Origin: Bacteroidales bacterium
GTDB lineage: Bacteria; Bacteroidota; Bacteroidia; Bacteroidales; JAEINX01
DNA length: 55,195 bases
Assembly (NCBI GenBank): GCA_016342645.1
Contig: JAEINX010000012.1
Location: forward strand, 1 to 55,195
Reading direction: 5' to 3'
Shown here: piece by piece, positions 34,384 through 43,947 of the stretch
Layout of the letters: the number at the start of each line of letters is the position of its first letter
Numbering within the stretch: position 1 is the first letter of the stretch
Notes under the pieces: generated by a model
Seen by the model: only the letters and a program-made list of their open reading frames with translations
What the model was told of the DNA's origin: nothing
Database searches by the model: none
Program-made: the position numbers and the translations under genes

Positions 34384-35838
34384 ATGGAAAAAATACAATT
34401 AACACTTGACAACTTGAATGAAGTTTTTCCCGATGACTTCACACAAGAACAAATTGCTAAGGCAAAAACTTTGTTTTTGAAAAAATTAGCAGAAAAATCA
34501 CATAAATTTTATGGCGGAAAAATTCAAACTGTACCAAAAGCCCCCGTTCCGGGGTTCAATTGGTTTAATGTTTGGTACACTCCCGGTGTTTCAAAAATTT
34601 CAACAACAATTCGAGACGACAATGATACTTCTTTTCAATTAACCAACAGAGGAAATTTTGTGGCGGTAGTAAGTGATTCAACTCGTGTTCTTGGTGATGG
34701 CGATTGTACTCCTCCCGGCGGACTTGGTGTGATGGAAGGAAAAGCATTTTTGATGAAATATCTCGGAGGTGTTGATGGTGTAGCTCTTTGTGTTGACAGC
34801 ACAAATGAAAAAGGTGAGAAAGACCCTGATAAAATTATTGAATTCGTTAAGATGGTTCAACCGAGTTTTGGTGCAATAAATCTTGAAGATATTTCTCAAC
34901 CCAATTGTTATAAAGTTTTGGATACTTTACGTGAGGAATGTGATATACCTGTTTGGCACGATGATGCTCAAGGAACAGCTTGTGTAACTCTTGCCGGACT
35001 ATTGAACGCTTTGAAACTTGTAAATAAAAAAATCTCTGATGTAAGAATTGTAATGCTTGGAGCCGGAGCTTCAAATGCAACAATTGCAAGATTGATTATT
35101 GCCGATGGAGCAAATCCTAAAAATTTAACAATTTTTGATTCAAAAGGTTCACTAAACTCAGACAGAGAAGATATTAAAAACGATAAAAGATTTTATCGAA
35201 AATGGGAACTTTGTGAGGCAACAAACCCTGATAAAATTGATGATTTTGCAGAAGCAATGAAAGGTGCCGATGTTTTGATAGCACTATCAAAACCTGGACC
35301 TGATACCGTTAAACCGGAATGGATAAAAGCTATGGGCGAAAAATCAATTGTTTTCACCTGTGCGAACCCTATCCCTGAAATTTATCCTTATGCCGCCAAA
35401 GAAGCCGGTGCATATATCGTTGCAACAGGAAGAGGTGATTTCCCTAACCAAGTTAATAATTCGCTTGGATTTCCCGGAATTTTAAAAGGCGCTTTGATGG
35501 TTAGAGCAAGAAAAATTACTGATAATATGGCAATAGCTGCTGCACATTCTCTCGCCGATTATGCTGAAAAACGCGGAATAGGGCCTAATAATATTGTTCC
35601 AACTATGGATGATGCTGATGTATTTCCTGTCGAATCTGCCGATGTTGCAATGCAGGCAATTAAAGATGGAGTTGCGAGAATTAAAATGACATGGGAAGAA
35701 GCCCACGAAATTGCAAAAAACGATATTAAATATTCAAGAGATATGACCAAGAAATTAACCGATGAAGGTTATATTAAATCGCCACCTAAAGATATGCTTC
35801 AGGAAGCTCTTGATTGGGCTATCAATGAAGTTTCTTGA
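34384..35838 (+). CDS. Malic enzyme-type NAD(P)-dependent malate dehydrogenase (decarboxylating)
   Basis: A 484-aa malic enzyme that oxidatively decarboxylates malate to pyruvate. The catalytic domain shows YTPGVSKISTTI (catalytic Tyr), DSTRVLGDGD, the lysine-bearing GKAFLMKYLGGVDGV, INLEDISQPNC and PVWHDDAQGTA. The Rossmann domain has MLGAGASNATIARLI, CANPIPEIYP, and GRGDFPNQVNNSLGFPGI-. It lacks the phosphotransacetylase extension of larger bacterial forms. The 285-nt spacer upstream contains no gene, only AT-rich low-complexity sequence. Confidence 0.93.
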   Translation: MEKIQLTLDNLNEVFPDDFTQEQIAKAKTLFLKKLAEKSHKFYGGKIQTVPKAPVPGFNWFNVWYTPGVSKISTTIRDDNDTSFQLTNRGNFVAVVSDSTRVLGDGDCTPPGGLGVMEGKAFLMKYLGGVDGVALCVDSTNEKGEKDPDKIIEFVKMVQPSFGAINLEDISQPNCYKVLDTLREECDIPVWHDDAQGTACVTLAGLLNALKLVNKKISDVRIVMLGAGASNATIARLIIADGANPKNLTIFDSKGSLNSDREDIKNDKRFYRKWELCEATNPDKIDDFAEAMKGADVLIALSKPGPDTVKPEWIKAMGEKSIVFTCANPIPEIYPYAAKEAGAYIVATGRGDFPNQVNNSLGFPGILKGALMVRARKITDNMAIAAAHSLADYAEKRGIGPNNIVPTMDDADVFPVESADVAMQAIKDGVARIKMTWEEAHEIAKNDIKYSRDMTKKLTDEGYIKSPPKDMLQEALDWAINEVS

Positions 35839-35865
35839 TAAATGTGAGATGGAATAATGGAGTGA

Positions 35866-35917
35866 TGGAGTATTGGAACAGATGTTCGTAAAGTTCTCAG
35901 AAATTTCCAACACTCCA
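35866..35917. repeat. Imperfect inverted repeat with TGGAGTATTGGAA arms
   Basis: Arms of 13 nt (35866-35878 and 35905-35917) are complementary except for one position, with a 26-nt loop. More copies of CCAGTATTCCAATACTTCAG-like sequence follow up to about 35940. It follows the malic enzyme gene and may form its 3' hairpin. Confidence 0.6.
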
Positions 35918-36012
35918 GTATTCCAATACTTCAGTACTCAAAATTTTTAGAATTTGCTTTGTAATTTATTTTATTAAAATTATACAAAATATTGTAATCA
36001 GAAATAAACTTT

Positions 36013-36603
36013 ATGTATTCTTATATTAAAGGAAATATAGCAGAAAAAAATCCTACTTATATTGTTATTGATGTCAATGGAGTTGGCTATTTCATAAACA
36101 TTTCTTTAAATACTTTTTCCTTAATTAAGGATAAAGACAATTGTAAACTCTTTATTCACTTTGTTGTGCGTGAGGATGCACAATTGTTATTCGGTTTCGC
36201 TAATCAGGAAGAACGCAAGTTATTTCGTCATTTATTATCTGTTTCCGGAATCGGGGCAACTACTGCCATTCTTATTCTCTCTTCAATTGCAATAAATGAA
36301 ATTATCGAAGCAATAGTTTCTAAGAATGTTTCGGTTTTGCAATCAGTTAAAGGTATTGGTGCCAAATCAGCCCAAAGAATAATTATTGACTTGAAAGATA
36401 AGTTGGAAAAAGAAAGTGCTTTCACCGAAAATTTGGGAATAATACACAATACTAAAAAAGAAGAAGCGTTATCAGCTTTAACAATGCTTGGCTTTAAGAA
36501 AAGTATTGCAGAAAGTACAATAAATAAAATATTAAAATTAAATAAAAACGAAGAAGAAATTAGTGTCGAACAATTAATAAAAGAAGCATTAAAGATATTA
36601 TAA
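36013..36603 (+). CDS. ruvA: Holliday junction branch migration protein RuvA
   Basis: A 196-aa subunit that binds four-way junctions and recruits the RuvB motor. The N-terminal OB fold is typical (MYSYIKGNIAEKNPTYIV, DVNGVGYFINI, FVVREDAQLLFGFANQEER), followed by two helix-hairpin-helix motifs (LLSVSGIGATTAILIL; VKGIGAKSAQRIIIDLKDKL) and the C-terminal RuvB-contacting domain (EEALSALTMLGFKKSIAEST). It is 82 nt upstream of sprA in the same direction, an order also known from other Bacteroidota. Confidence 0.96.
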   Translation: MYSYIKGNIAEKNPTYIVIDVNGVGYFINISLNTFSLIKDKDNCKLFIHFVVREDAQLLFGFANQEERKLFRHLLSVSGIGATTAILILSSIAINEIIEAIVSKNVSVLQSVKGIGAKSAQRIIIDLKDKLEKESAFTENLGIIHNTKKEEALSALTMLGFKKSIAESTINKILKLNKNEEEISVEQLIKEALKIL

Positions 36604-36685
36604 TCTAATTTCAAATTGTTAATATTACTATTTTTTTAATAAAAAATTTAATAACTTAAAATCAAGTAAAACTCAAATATTTTCT

Positions 36686-39600
36686 TTGAAGCGGATTATT
36701 AAATATTTTCTAAAATTTTCAATCGCATTTTTCCTGTCTTTTACGGTATTGGGAACACCGATAAGCATCGGAACATCTTTTGATTCCGATTATTTATTTA
36801 TGCCCCCCGATACAACTCTTAGGAGTGATACAACCACAATAGATTTAATTTACCCATTTAATAATGACGATGGAATTCCATTGACAGAGGAACAATCGAA
36901 TCCGATTTTTTTTAATGATCCACCTAATATTACAACAGAGGTTAAATACGATCCACTTACAAATCGCTACATTCTAACAAAAAAAATTGGAAATTTAATT
37001 TATAGACCACCGACTTCAATGTCGTTTGATGAGTATTTGAATTATGATATAAATAATTCATTAAAAAAATATTGGAAAGAACGCTCAAAAGCATCAGGTA
37101 CTGATAAGCGAACCGGAATTATCCCGGAAATTCATATTGGTGGTGCAGCTTTTGAGAAAATTTTCGGGAGCAATACTATTGATATTCGTCCAAATGGTTC
37201 TGCAGAACTGAAATTTGGTATCAGAGGAAATTCGAATGATGATCCGCAAAAAAATGTTCGCCAACGCCGACAGATCAATTTCGATTTCGAGGAAACAATT
37301 CAAATGAATGTTATCGCAAAAATTGGTGATAAAATTGAATTTAAAACAAATTACAATACCGAAGCAACTTTTGATTTTGAAAACAAACTTCAATTAAAAT
37401 ACGAAGGTAAGGAAGATGAAATTATTAAATTGATTGAAGCCGGTGATGTAACTTTACCTCTTAATTCAACTCTTATTACTGGAGCACACAGCCTTTTCGG
37501 TATAAAAACAAAATTGCAATTCGGAAATGCAACCGTAACAACTGTTTTTTCTCAGCAAAAAGGCGAATCCTCAAATATTACGGTACAAGGTGGTGCACAA
37601 ACAAGTGAATTTGAATTAAAAGCAAGTGATTACGAAGAAAATAAGCATTTCTTTATTGCACAATATTTTCGTGATCATTACGAAAATGCTTTAACAAAAC
37701 TACCAATTGTTTCATCTGCCGTAAATATTACTAAATTAGAAGTTTGGGTTACGAATATTGGTGCAGCAGTTACCGAAAACCGAAACATAGTTGCATTTAT
37801 GGACCTTGGTGAAAACGATCCATATAATAGAAGCCAAATTTCTCCAATTGTCGGAAATGTTTTACCCTCAAATAATTCTAATAATTTAGTTTCAAAATTA
37901 GACACAAGTCAAATCAGAAATATTAACACAGTTACAAATTATTTAAAAGGAAGCTTTGATTTTACTCCCGGTCAGGATTTTGAAAAAGTAGAAAGTGCCA
38001 GAAAATTATCTGCCTCGGAATATTCATATAATAAAAAACTGGGATTTATTTCATTGCATTCGGGAATTAATTCCGATCAAACATTAGCCGTGTCATTTCA
38101 ATATACTGTAATTGGGTATGATACTGTTTTTCAGGTTGGTGAATTCTCAGACCAAGGAATAGTTGCTCCCAATTGCTTGATGGTTAAATTGTTGAAAAGT
38201 ACTTCATTGAACACAAGAATTCCAATGTGGGATTTAATGATGAAAAATGTTTATTCAATGGGTGCTTATCAGGTTAATAGCGATGGTTTTATTTTAAATA
38301 TCTTATATTCGGGAAATGATAATGGGGTTCCAACAGGTTATCTTACCGAAGGTCCTGATGGAGTTAAGGGTATTCCTTTAATTAGAGTTCTTAACTTTGA
38401 TAACCTTGATCCACAATTGAATCCTCCACCCGATGGAATTTTTGATTTTATTAACAATGCAGCAACTAACGGTGGTACAATTCAATCATCAAATGGTAGA
38501 GTTTATTTCACTATGCTTGAGCCTTTTGGGAGTTATTTGAGAAAAAAGCTTAAGGACCCCGATCTTGCCGAAAAATATTGTTACGACTCACTTTATACGA
38601 TGACAAAAACCGGGGCCGAACAATTCCCCGATAAAAATAAGTTTTTAATAGAAGGTTTTTATAAATCTGCGGCAGGTTCTGAAATATCTTTAAATGCTCT
38701 AAATGTTCCTCAGGGATCGGTTGTTGTATCTGCCGGTGGACGTCCATTGACTGAAAATGTTGACTATACGGTTGACTATACTTTAGGCCGTGTTAGAATT
38801 ATTAATGAAGGCATTCTGAATTCGGGAGCACCGATTAATATTTCAATGGAGAGTACTTCTTTCTTTAATATTCAAACTAAAAGATTGATGGGTACTCATC
38901 TTGATTATAAATTTAGTGATGATTTTGTTGTGGGTGCAACAATTTTAAATTTGACGGAAAAGCCTTTAACACAAAAAGTTATTTACGGCGATGACCCAAT
39001 ATCAAATACGATTTGGGGATTCAATTTCTCTTACCAAACCGAATCACGTTTTCTTACTAAAATGGTTGATAAGCTGCCGTTTATTACAACAAAAGCACCT
39101 TCAAGAATTTCAATTGATGGTGAATTTGCTCACTTTATTCCTGGGCATTCAAAAATTATCGGTAAAACCGGAACTACTTACGTTGATGATTTTGAGGGAA
39201 GTAAATCAACACTTGATCTAACATCAATTTATAATTGGTATATGGCAAGTACACCACAATATCAAACAACTCCCGATATGTTTCCTGAAGCTAAAGCAGG
39301 TACAGGTTTGGATTATGGAATAAATCGAGCTTTGCTTTCATGGTATGTTATTGATCCTTTGTTTTATGATAAACGAGGAAACCTCCGGCCACCGAATATT
39401 GATAAAAATGAAATTTCAAATAATTATGTTCGTCAGGTTTTAGAAACTGAATTATTCCCAGATAAAGATATTCCGAATGGAATTCCAACTAATATACCAA
39501 TTCTAAATCTTGCCTTTTATCCAGACGAAAGAGGGCCAAATAACTATGATGTAAACGCATCAAGCTATTCACAAGGTATTAATGAAAACGGAAAATTAAA

Positions 39601-42600
39601 TGACCCTGAATCGCGATGGGGAGGAATTATGAGACGATTTGATAATACTGATTTTGAAGCTGCTAATTATGAGTATATTGAGTTTTGGATGATGGATCCC
39701 TTTATGGAAGATTCAACTAATTCAGGGCAATTATATTTCAACCTTGGTGATATTTCAGAAGATATTCTAAGGGATTCAAGAAAGGCTTATGAAAATGGCT
39801 TGCCCACAACAGAATTAGTAGAAAATGTCGATAGTACTGATTGGGGAAGAGTACCTACTTTGCAGGCATTAACTCATAGTTTTAGCGATATTGCAGATTC
39901 GAGAATTTTCCAAGATGTTGGTTATGATGGAATTTCAACTGTTTACGAGAGAGAATATTATGAAAATTACTTGCTGAAAATTCAAAATGAGTTTGGTGTT
40001 GCTTCACAGGCTTATATTTTGGCAAATGAGGATCCCTCATCAGATAATTATCATTATTTCAGGGGAGCTGATTACGATGAAAATAATTTATATCGAAGTA
40101 TTTTAGAAAGATATAAGAAATTTAACGGTACTGAAGGAAATTCGCCAACAGATGCAATCAATCCCGAAAATTATCCAACCGCTTCTACAAATGACCCTAA
40201 TGTTGAAGATATTAATAATGATAATACTTTAAGCGAAGCTGAAAGGTATTTCCAATATAGAGTGAATTTTGATCCTTCACACATGACGGTTGGTGAAAAT
40301 TATATTACTGATGTTAGACATATTGAATCGGTTCCATTACCAAACCAAAAACTTGGAAAGGTAACATGGTATCAATTTAAAATACCAATACGAGATCCGG
40401 ATAAAATTGTTGGAAATATTCAGGATTTTAAGTCAATTCGTTTTTTAAGGATGTTCTTTAAAAATTTTAAAAGGCCTGTTGTTTGCCGTTTTGCAACATT
40501 AGACCTTGTTAGAGGTGAATGGAGAAAATATAATGAACAATTGCTTTCACAAGGTGAATATATTGTCGATGATCACACAAATCAAACCATATTTGACGTT
40601 TCAGCCGTAAATATTGAAGAAAACGGAGAAAGATACCCTATACCTTATATGATTCCTCCCGGAATTGATAGAGAAAGAAACCTTGGTACTACAAGCTCGA
40701 TTCAATTGAACGAACAAGCAATGTCAATCAAAGTTTGTGATCTTGTTGATGGTGATGCACGTGGTGTTTATAAAACAACCGATTTTGATTTCCGACAATA
40801 TAAATATTTGAAAATGTTTGCTCATGCTGAAAAATCTTTTAAAAATGAACAAATAAAATATGGTGATCTAACGGTTTTCATTCGAATTGGCTCTGATTTT
40901 ACTCAGAATTATTATGAATACGAAGTTCCATTGACTTTTACTCCTTGGGGGGTTGGAAAGGATAGGGAAGCAATTTGGCCCGAAGATAATATTTTCGATA
41001 TTGACCTTCAGAAATTGATTGAAGTAAAAAAGCATCGAAATATAGCAATGAGAGAGCCCGGATCACATATCACTATCTCTGATGAATATGTTCAATATGA
41101 TGGTAAAAATAAAGTTACTGTTGTCGGTATGCCGAGTATCAGTGATGTTGGGGCCATTATGATTGGGGTTCGTAATCCAAAAAAACGTACTCTTGTTGAC
41201 GATGATGACGGGCATTCAAAATGTGCCGAAATTTGGATTAATGAATTACGATTAACCGGATTTAATAAAAAAGGTGGATGGGCAGCCACTGCACGAATTA
41301 GTGCTGATTTGGCTGACCTCGGTAATATAACATTATCAGGAATGCATAGTACAGCCGGTTTCGGGGCCCTTAATATGAAACTTAATGAAACTCAAAAAGA
41401 AACAATAACTCAATTTGATATTTCAACAAACTTGGAGCTTGGAAAATTCTTGCCCGAAAAATCAGGAGTCAGAGTTCCGTTGCATTTCGATTATTCTGAA
41501 GGACAAATCACACCTGAATATAATCCACTAGATCCTGATGTGAAATTAAAAGATGAACTTAATACTTACGAAACTAAAGCAGAAAAAGATTCTGTCTTAT
41601 CAAAGGTTCAGGATTATACGCAACGAAAAAATATTAACTTTATAAATGTTAGAAAAGATAAAGTCGGTGGTTCAGCAAGTAAACCACATTTTTATGATAT
41701 CGAAAATTTCGACTTCTCATATTCTTATTCTGAAATTTATAACAGAAATATTGATATTTCGTATAATTTGAAAAAGGTAAACCGAGGAGGTTTTGGCTAT
41801 ACTTACACTACTCAACCTAAACTTATTAAACCTTTTGACAAAATAAAATTCCTTAATAGTTCTTGGCTTAAGTTAATCAAGGATTTTAATTTCTATTTTG
41901 AACCTAAAATGCTTTCTTTCAGAACTGAAATGAATAGAGAATTTAGTAGGCAACTTCTTAGAAACAAGAGCAATGCTTTGATAATTATTGAACCGACTTA
42001 TGTAAAAAAATGGGATTGGACAAGGGTTTATGATATGAAATTTGACTTATCAAAGTCCTTAAGTCTTGATTTTTCTGCAAATGTAAATGCTTATATTAAT
42101 GAACCTTACAACTATAGAACTAAAGGAGAAATTGGGTATAAGGAATATAGAGATTCGGTTGTTAACGAAATTTTAGGATTGGGGACACTGAATCATTATA
42201 CCCAAAACCTTGCATTAAATTACAAAATACCAATTGATAAATTACCATTACTTGAATGGATTACTTCAACTGCAAGATATCAGGCCGGTTATCACTGGAC
42301 TGCTTCACCGAAATCAATTCAGGATGAACTTGGCAACCAGATTGAAAACTCAAATACCGTTCAAATAAGTGGAAATTTTACTTTAGATAAATTATATAAC
42401 AAAGTTGGTTTTTTGAAGAAAGTGAACAAAGGTAGCGGAGGTTCCAGAGGAGGAGGCAGGCGTATGCAAGCTATGCCAACCCCGGAAAAGGAGAAAGATA
42501 CGACAAAAACTCCAAAAGTAAACTATTTAAAAATTATTGGAAACACTTTCCTGAAAGTTTTGATGGGCGTGAAAAATGCATCAATTACATATTCTGAAAG

Positions 42601-43918
42601 TAACGGTATTTTCTTACCCGGTTTCATTCCCGAGCCTAATGCACTCGGTAATAATTGGAGTTCAAATGCACCGGGATTGGAATTTATTTTTGGTAGCCAA
42701 AGTGATGATTTTAGATATAATGCCGCAAGAAATAATTGGATATCAGTCGATTCAAATTTGAATACAGCTTATTTTAAAAAGCATACAAATACACTTAATG
42801 CCCGAGTTAGCGTTGAACCTTTCCCTGATTTAAAAATAGAATTAACTGCCGATCGCTCGTTTTCTAAAAATCATCAGGAATATTTTAAATACGATAGGGC
42901 TCTTGACGAATTTAAATCGTTTTCTCCAACCGAGAGTGGAAGTTTCTCAATATCAACTATCACATGGGGTACTGCTTTTGTTAAAAATGCAAGTGATAAT
43001 ACATCGGAAACCTTTGATAACCTAAAAAAATACAGGCTTCAGATTGCTACACGTCTCGCAAAAAATAATCCAAATTGGAATGGTCAGTATGTAGATTCTA
43101 CAGGTTTTCCTGAAGGTTACGGGCCTACTTCACAGGATGTTTTGATACCTTCATTTGTAGCTGCATATCGAGGAAAATCAGCCGGAAACGCCTCCATTGA
43201 ACAATTCCCCAAAATACCTTTACCAAATTGGAGAGTTACTTATAACGGTTTATCTCAAATTGAATTTTTTAAGAAATACATAAGAAGTATCTCAATTTCT
43301 CATGCTTATCGTTCAACTTATGCAATTGGTAGTTTTATTTCGCAAATTAATTACGGAAATTTAGATGGCCCCCCTATAAATAAGGATGATGTAGGTGATT
43401 ATTTCCCCAAATACGATATTAGTCAAATATCAATATCTGAGCAATTCAGCCCCTTATTTAATATTGATATTACGTGGAATAATAATTTAATGACAAAATT
43501 TGAATTAAAAAAATCACGAAATCTTAGCTTAAGTTTTGTAAATAATCAATTAACTGAAACTTCAAGTAATGAGGTTGTTATTGGTGCGGGGTACCGTTTT
43601 AAAAACGTAAAATTCGGTATTAAATCCTCTGGTGGTAGTGGTAGCAGAAGTAATGTAAGTAGCGATTTAAACCTTAAATTCGATTTTTCAATCAGAAGTA
43701 ATAAAACTGTTTTGAGAAGAATTGATGAAGCTATTGATCAAGTTTCAGCCGGACAAAAGATTCTGACAATCAGTACGACTGCTGATTATGCTATTAGCCA
43801 GAGTTTTAATGTTCGACTCTATTTTGATAAAGTTATTAATAAACCGTTTGTTGCATCGAATTACAGAACTTCTATCACAAACGCAGGTGTAAGCTTGAGA
43901 TTTACTCTTAATCAGTAA
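36686..43918 (+). CDS. sprA: T9SS outer-membrane translocon SprA (Sov)
   Basis: The giant beta-barrel through which T9SS cargo crosses the outer membrane. At 2410 aa its length fits the family. It starts at a TTG (36686-36688, MKRIIKYFLKFSIAFFLSF); this start is needed to give the signal peptide, as no ATG precedes it in frame. Typical sequences include FGSNTIDIRPNGSAELKFGI near residue 150, the DDFEGSKSTLDL block (about 840), and repeated barrel strands to the C terminus, which ends in RFTLNQ. A low-complexity GSGGSRGGGRRM stretch lies near residue 1920. It probably depends on the ruvA promoter or its own in the 82-nt spacer. Confidence 0.95.
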   Translation: MKRIIKYFLKFSIAFFLSFTVLGTPISIGTSFDSDYLFMPPDTTLRSDTTTIDLIYPFNNDDGIPLTEEQSNPIFFNDPPNITTEVKYDPLTNRYILTKKIGNLIYRPPTSMSFDEYLNYDINNSLKKYWKERSKASGTDKRTGIIPEIHIGGAAFEKIFGSNTIDIRPNGSAELKFGIRGNSNDDPQKNVRQRRQINFDFEETIQMNVIAKIGDKIEFKTNYNTEATFDFENKLQLKYEGKEDEIIKLIEAGDVTLPLNSTLITGAHSLFGIKTKLQFGNATVTTVFSQQKGESSNITVQGGAQTSEFELKASDYEENKHFFIAQYFRDHYENALTKLPIVSSAVNITKLEVWVTNIGAAVTENRNIVAFMDLGENDPYNRSQISPIVGNVLPSNNSNNLVSKLDTSQIRNINTVTNYLKGSFDFTPGQDFEKVESARKLSASEYSYNKKLGFISLHSGINSDQTLAVSFQYTVIGYDTVFQVGEFSDQGIVAPNCLMVKLLKSTSLNTRIPMWDLMMKNVYSMGAYQVNSDGFILNILYSGNDNGVPTGYLTEGPDGVKGIPLIRVLNFDNLDPQLNPPPDGIFDFINNAATNGGTIQSSNGRVYFTMLEPFGSYLRKKLKDPDLAEKYCYDSLYTMTKTGAEQFPDKNKFLIEGFYKSAAGSEISLNALNVPQGSVVVSAGGRPLTENVDYTVDYTLGRVRIINEGILNSGAPINISMESTSFFNIQTKRLMGTHLDYKFSDDFVVGATILNLTEKPLTQKVIYGDDPISNTIWGFNFSYQTESRFLTKMVDKLPFITTKAPSRISIDGEFAHFIPGHSKIIGKTGTTYVDDFEGSKSTLDLTSIYNWYMASTPQYQTTPDMFPEAKAGTGLDYGINRALLSWYVIDPLFYDKRGNLRPPNIDKNEISNNYVRQVLETELFPDKDIPNGIPTNIPILNLAFYPDERGPNNYDVNASSYSQGINENGKLNDPESRWGGIMRRFDNTDFEAANYEYIEFWMMDPFMEDSTNSGQLYFNLGDISEDILRDSRKAYENGLPTTELVENVDSTDWGRVPTLQALTHSFSDIADSRIFQDVGYDGISTVYEREYYENYLLKIQNEFGVASQAYILANEDPSSDNYHYFRGADYDENNLYRSILERYKKFNGTEGNSPTDAINPENYPTASTNDPNVEDINNDNTLSEAERYFQYRVNFDPSHMTVGENYITDVRHIESVPLPNQKLGKVTWYQFKIPIRDPDKIVGNIQDFKSIRFLRMFFKNFKRPVVCRFATLDLVRGEWRKYNEQLLSQGEYIVDDHTNQTIFDVSAVNIEENGERYPIPYMIPPGIDRERNLGTTSSIQLNEQAMSIKVCDLVDGDARGVYKTTDFDFRQYKYLKMFAHAEKSFKNEQIKYGDLTVFIRIGSDFTQNYYEYEVPLTFTPWGVGKDREAIWPEDNIFDIDLQKLIEVKKHRNIAMREPGSHITISDEYVQYDGKNKVTVVGMPSISDVGAIMIGVRNPKKRTLVDDDDGHSKCAEIWINELRLTGFNKKGGWAATARISADLADLGNITLSGMHSTAGFGALNMKLNETQKETITQFDISTNLELGKFLPEKSGVRVPLHFDYSEGQITPEYNPLDPDVKLKDELNTYETKAEKDSVLSKVQDYTQRKNINFINVRKDKVGGSASKPHFYDIENFDFSYSYSEIYNRNIDISYNLKKVNRGGFGYTYTTQPKLIKPFDKIKFLNSSWLKLIKDFNFYFEPKMLSFRTEMNREFSRQLLRNKSNALIIIEPTYVKKWDWTRVYDMKFDLSKSLSLDFSANVNAYINEPYNYRTKGEIGYKEYRDSVVNEILGLGTLNHYTQNLALNYKIPIDKLPLLEWITSTARYQAGYHWTASPKSIQDELGNQIENSNTVQISGNFTLDKLYNKVGFLKKVNKGSGGSRGGGRRMQAMPTPEKEKDTTKTPKVNYLKIIGNTFLKVLMGVKNASITYSESNGIFLPGFIPEPNALGNNWSSNAPGLEFIFGSQSDDFRYNAARNNWISVDSNLNTAYFKKHTNTLNARVSVEPFPDLKIELTADRSFSKNHQEYFKYDRALDEFKSFSPTESGSFSISTITWGTAFVKNASDNTSETFDNLKKYRLQIATRLAKNNPNWNGQYVDSTGFPEGYGPTSQDVLIPSFVAAYRGKSAGNASIEQFPKIPLPNWRVTYNGLSQIEFFKKYIRSISISHAYRSTYAIGSFISQINYGNLDGPPINKDDVGDYFPKYDISQISISEQFSPLFNIDITWNNNLMTKFELKKSRNLSLSFVNNQLTETSSNEVVIGAGYRFKNVKFGIKSSGGSGSRSNVSSDLNLKFDFSIRSNKTVLRRIDEAIDQVSAGQKILTISTTADYAISQSFNVRLYFDKVINKPFVASNYRTSITNAGVSLRFTLNQ

Positions 43919-43947
43919 ATTCCAAATCATTTTGAATTAGTTTGTTT

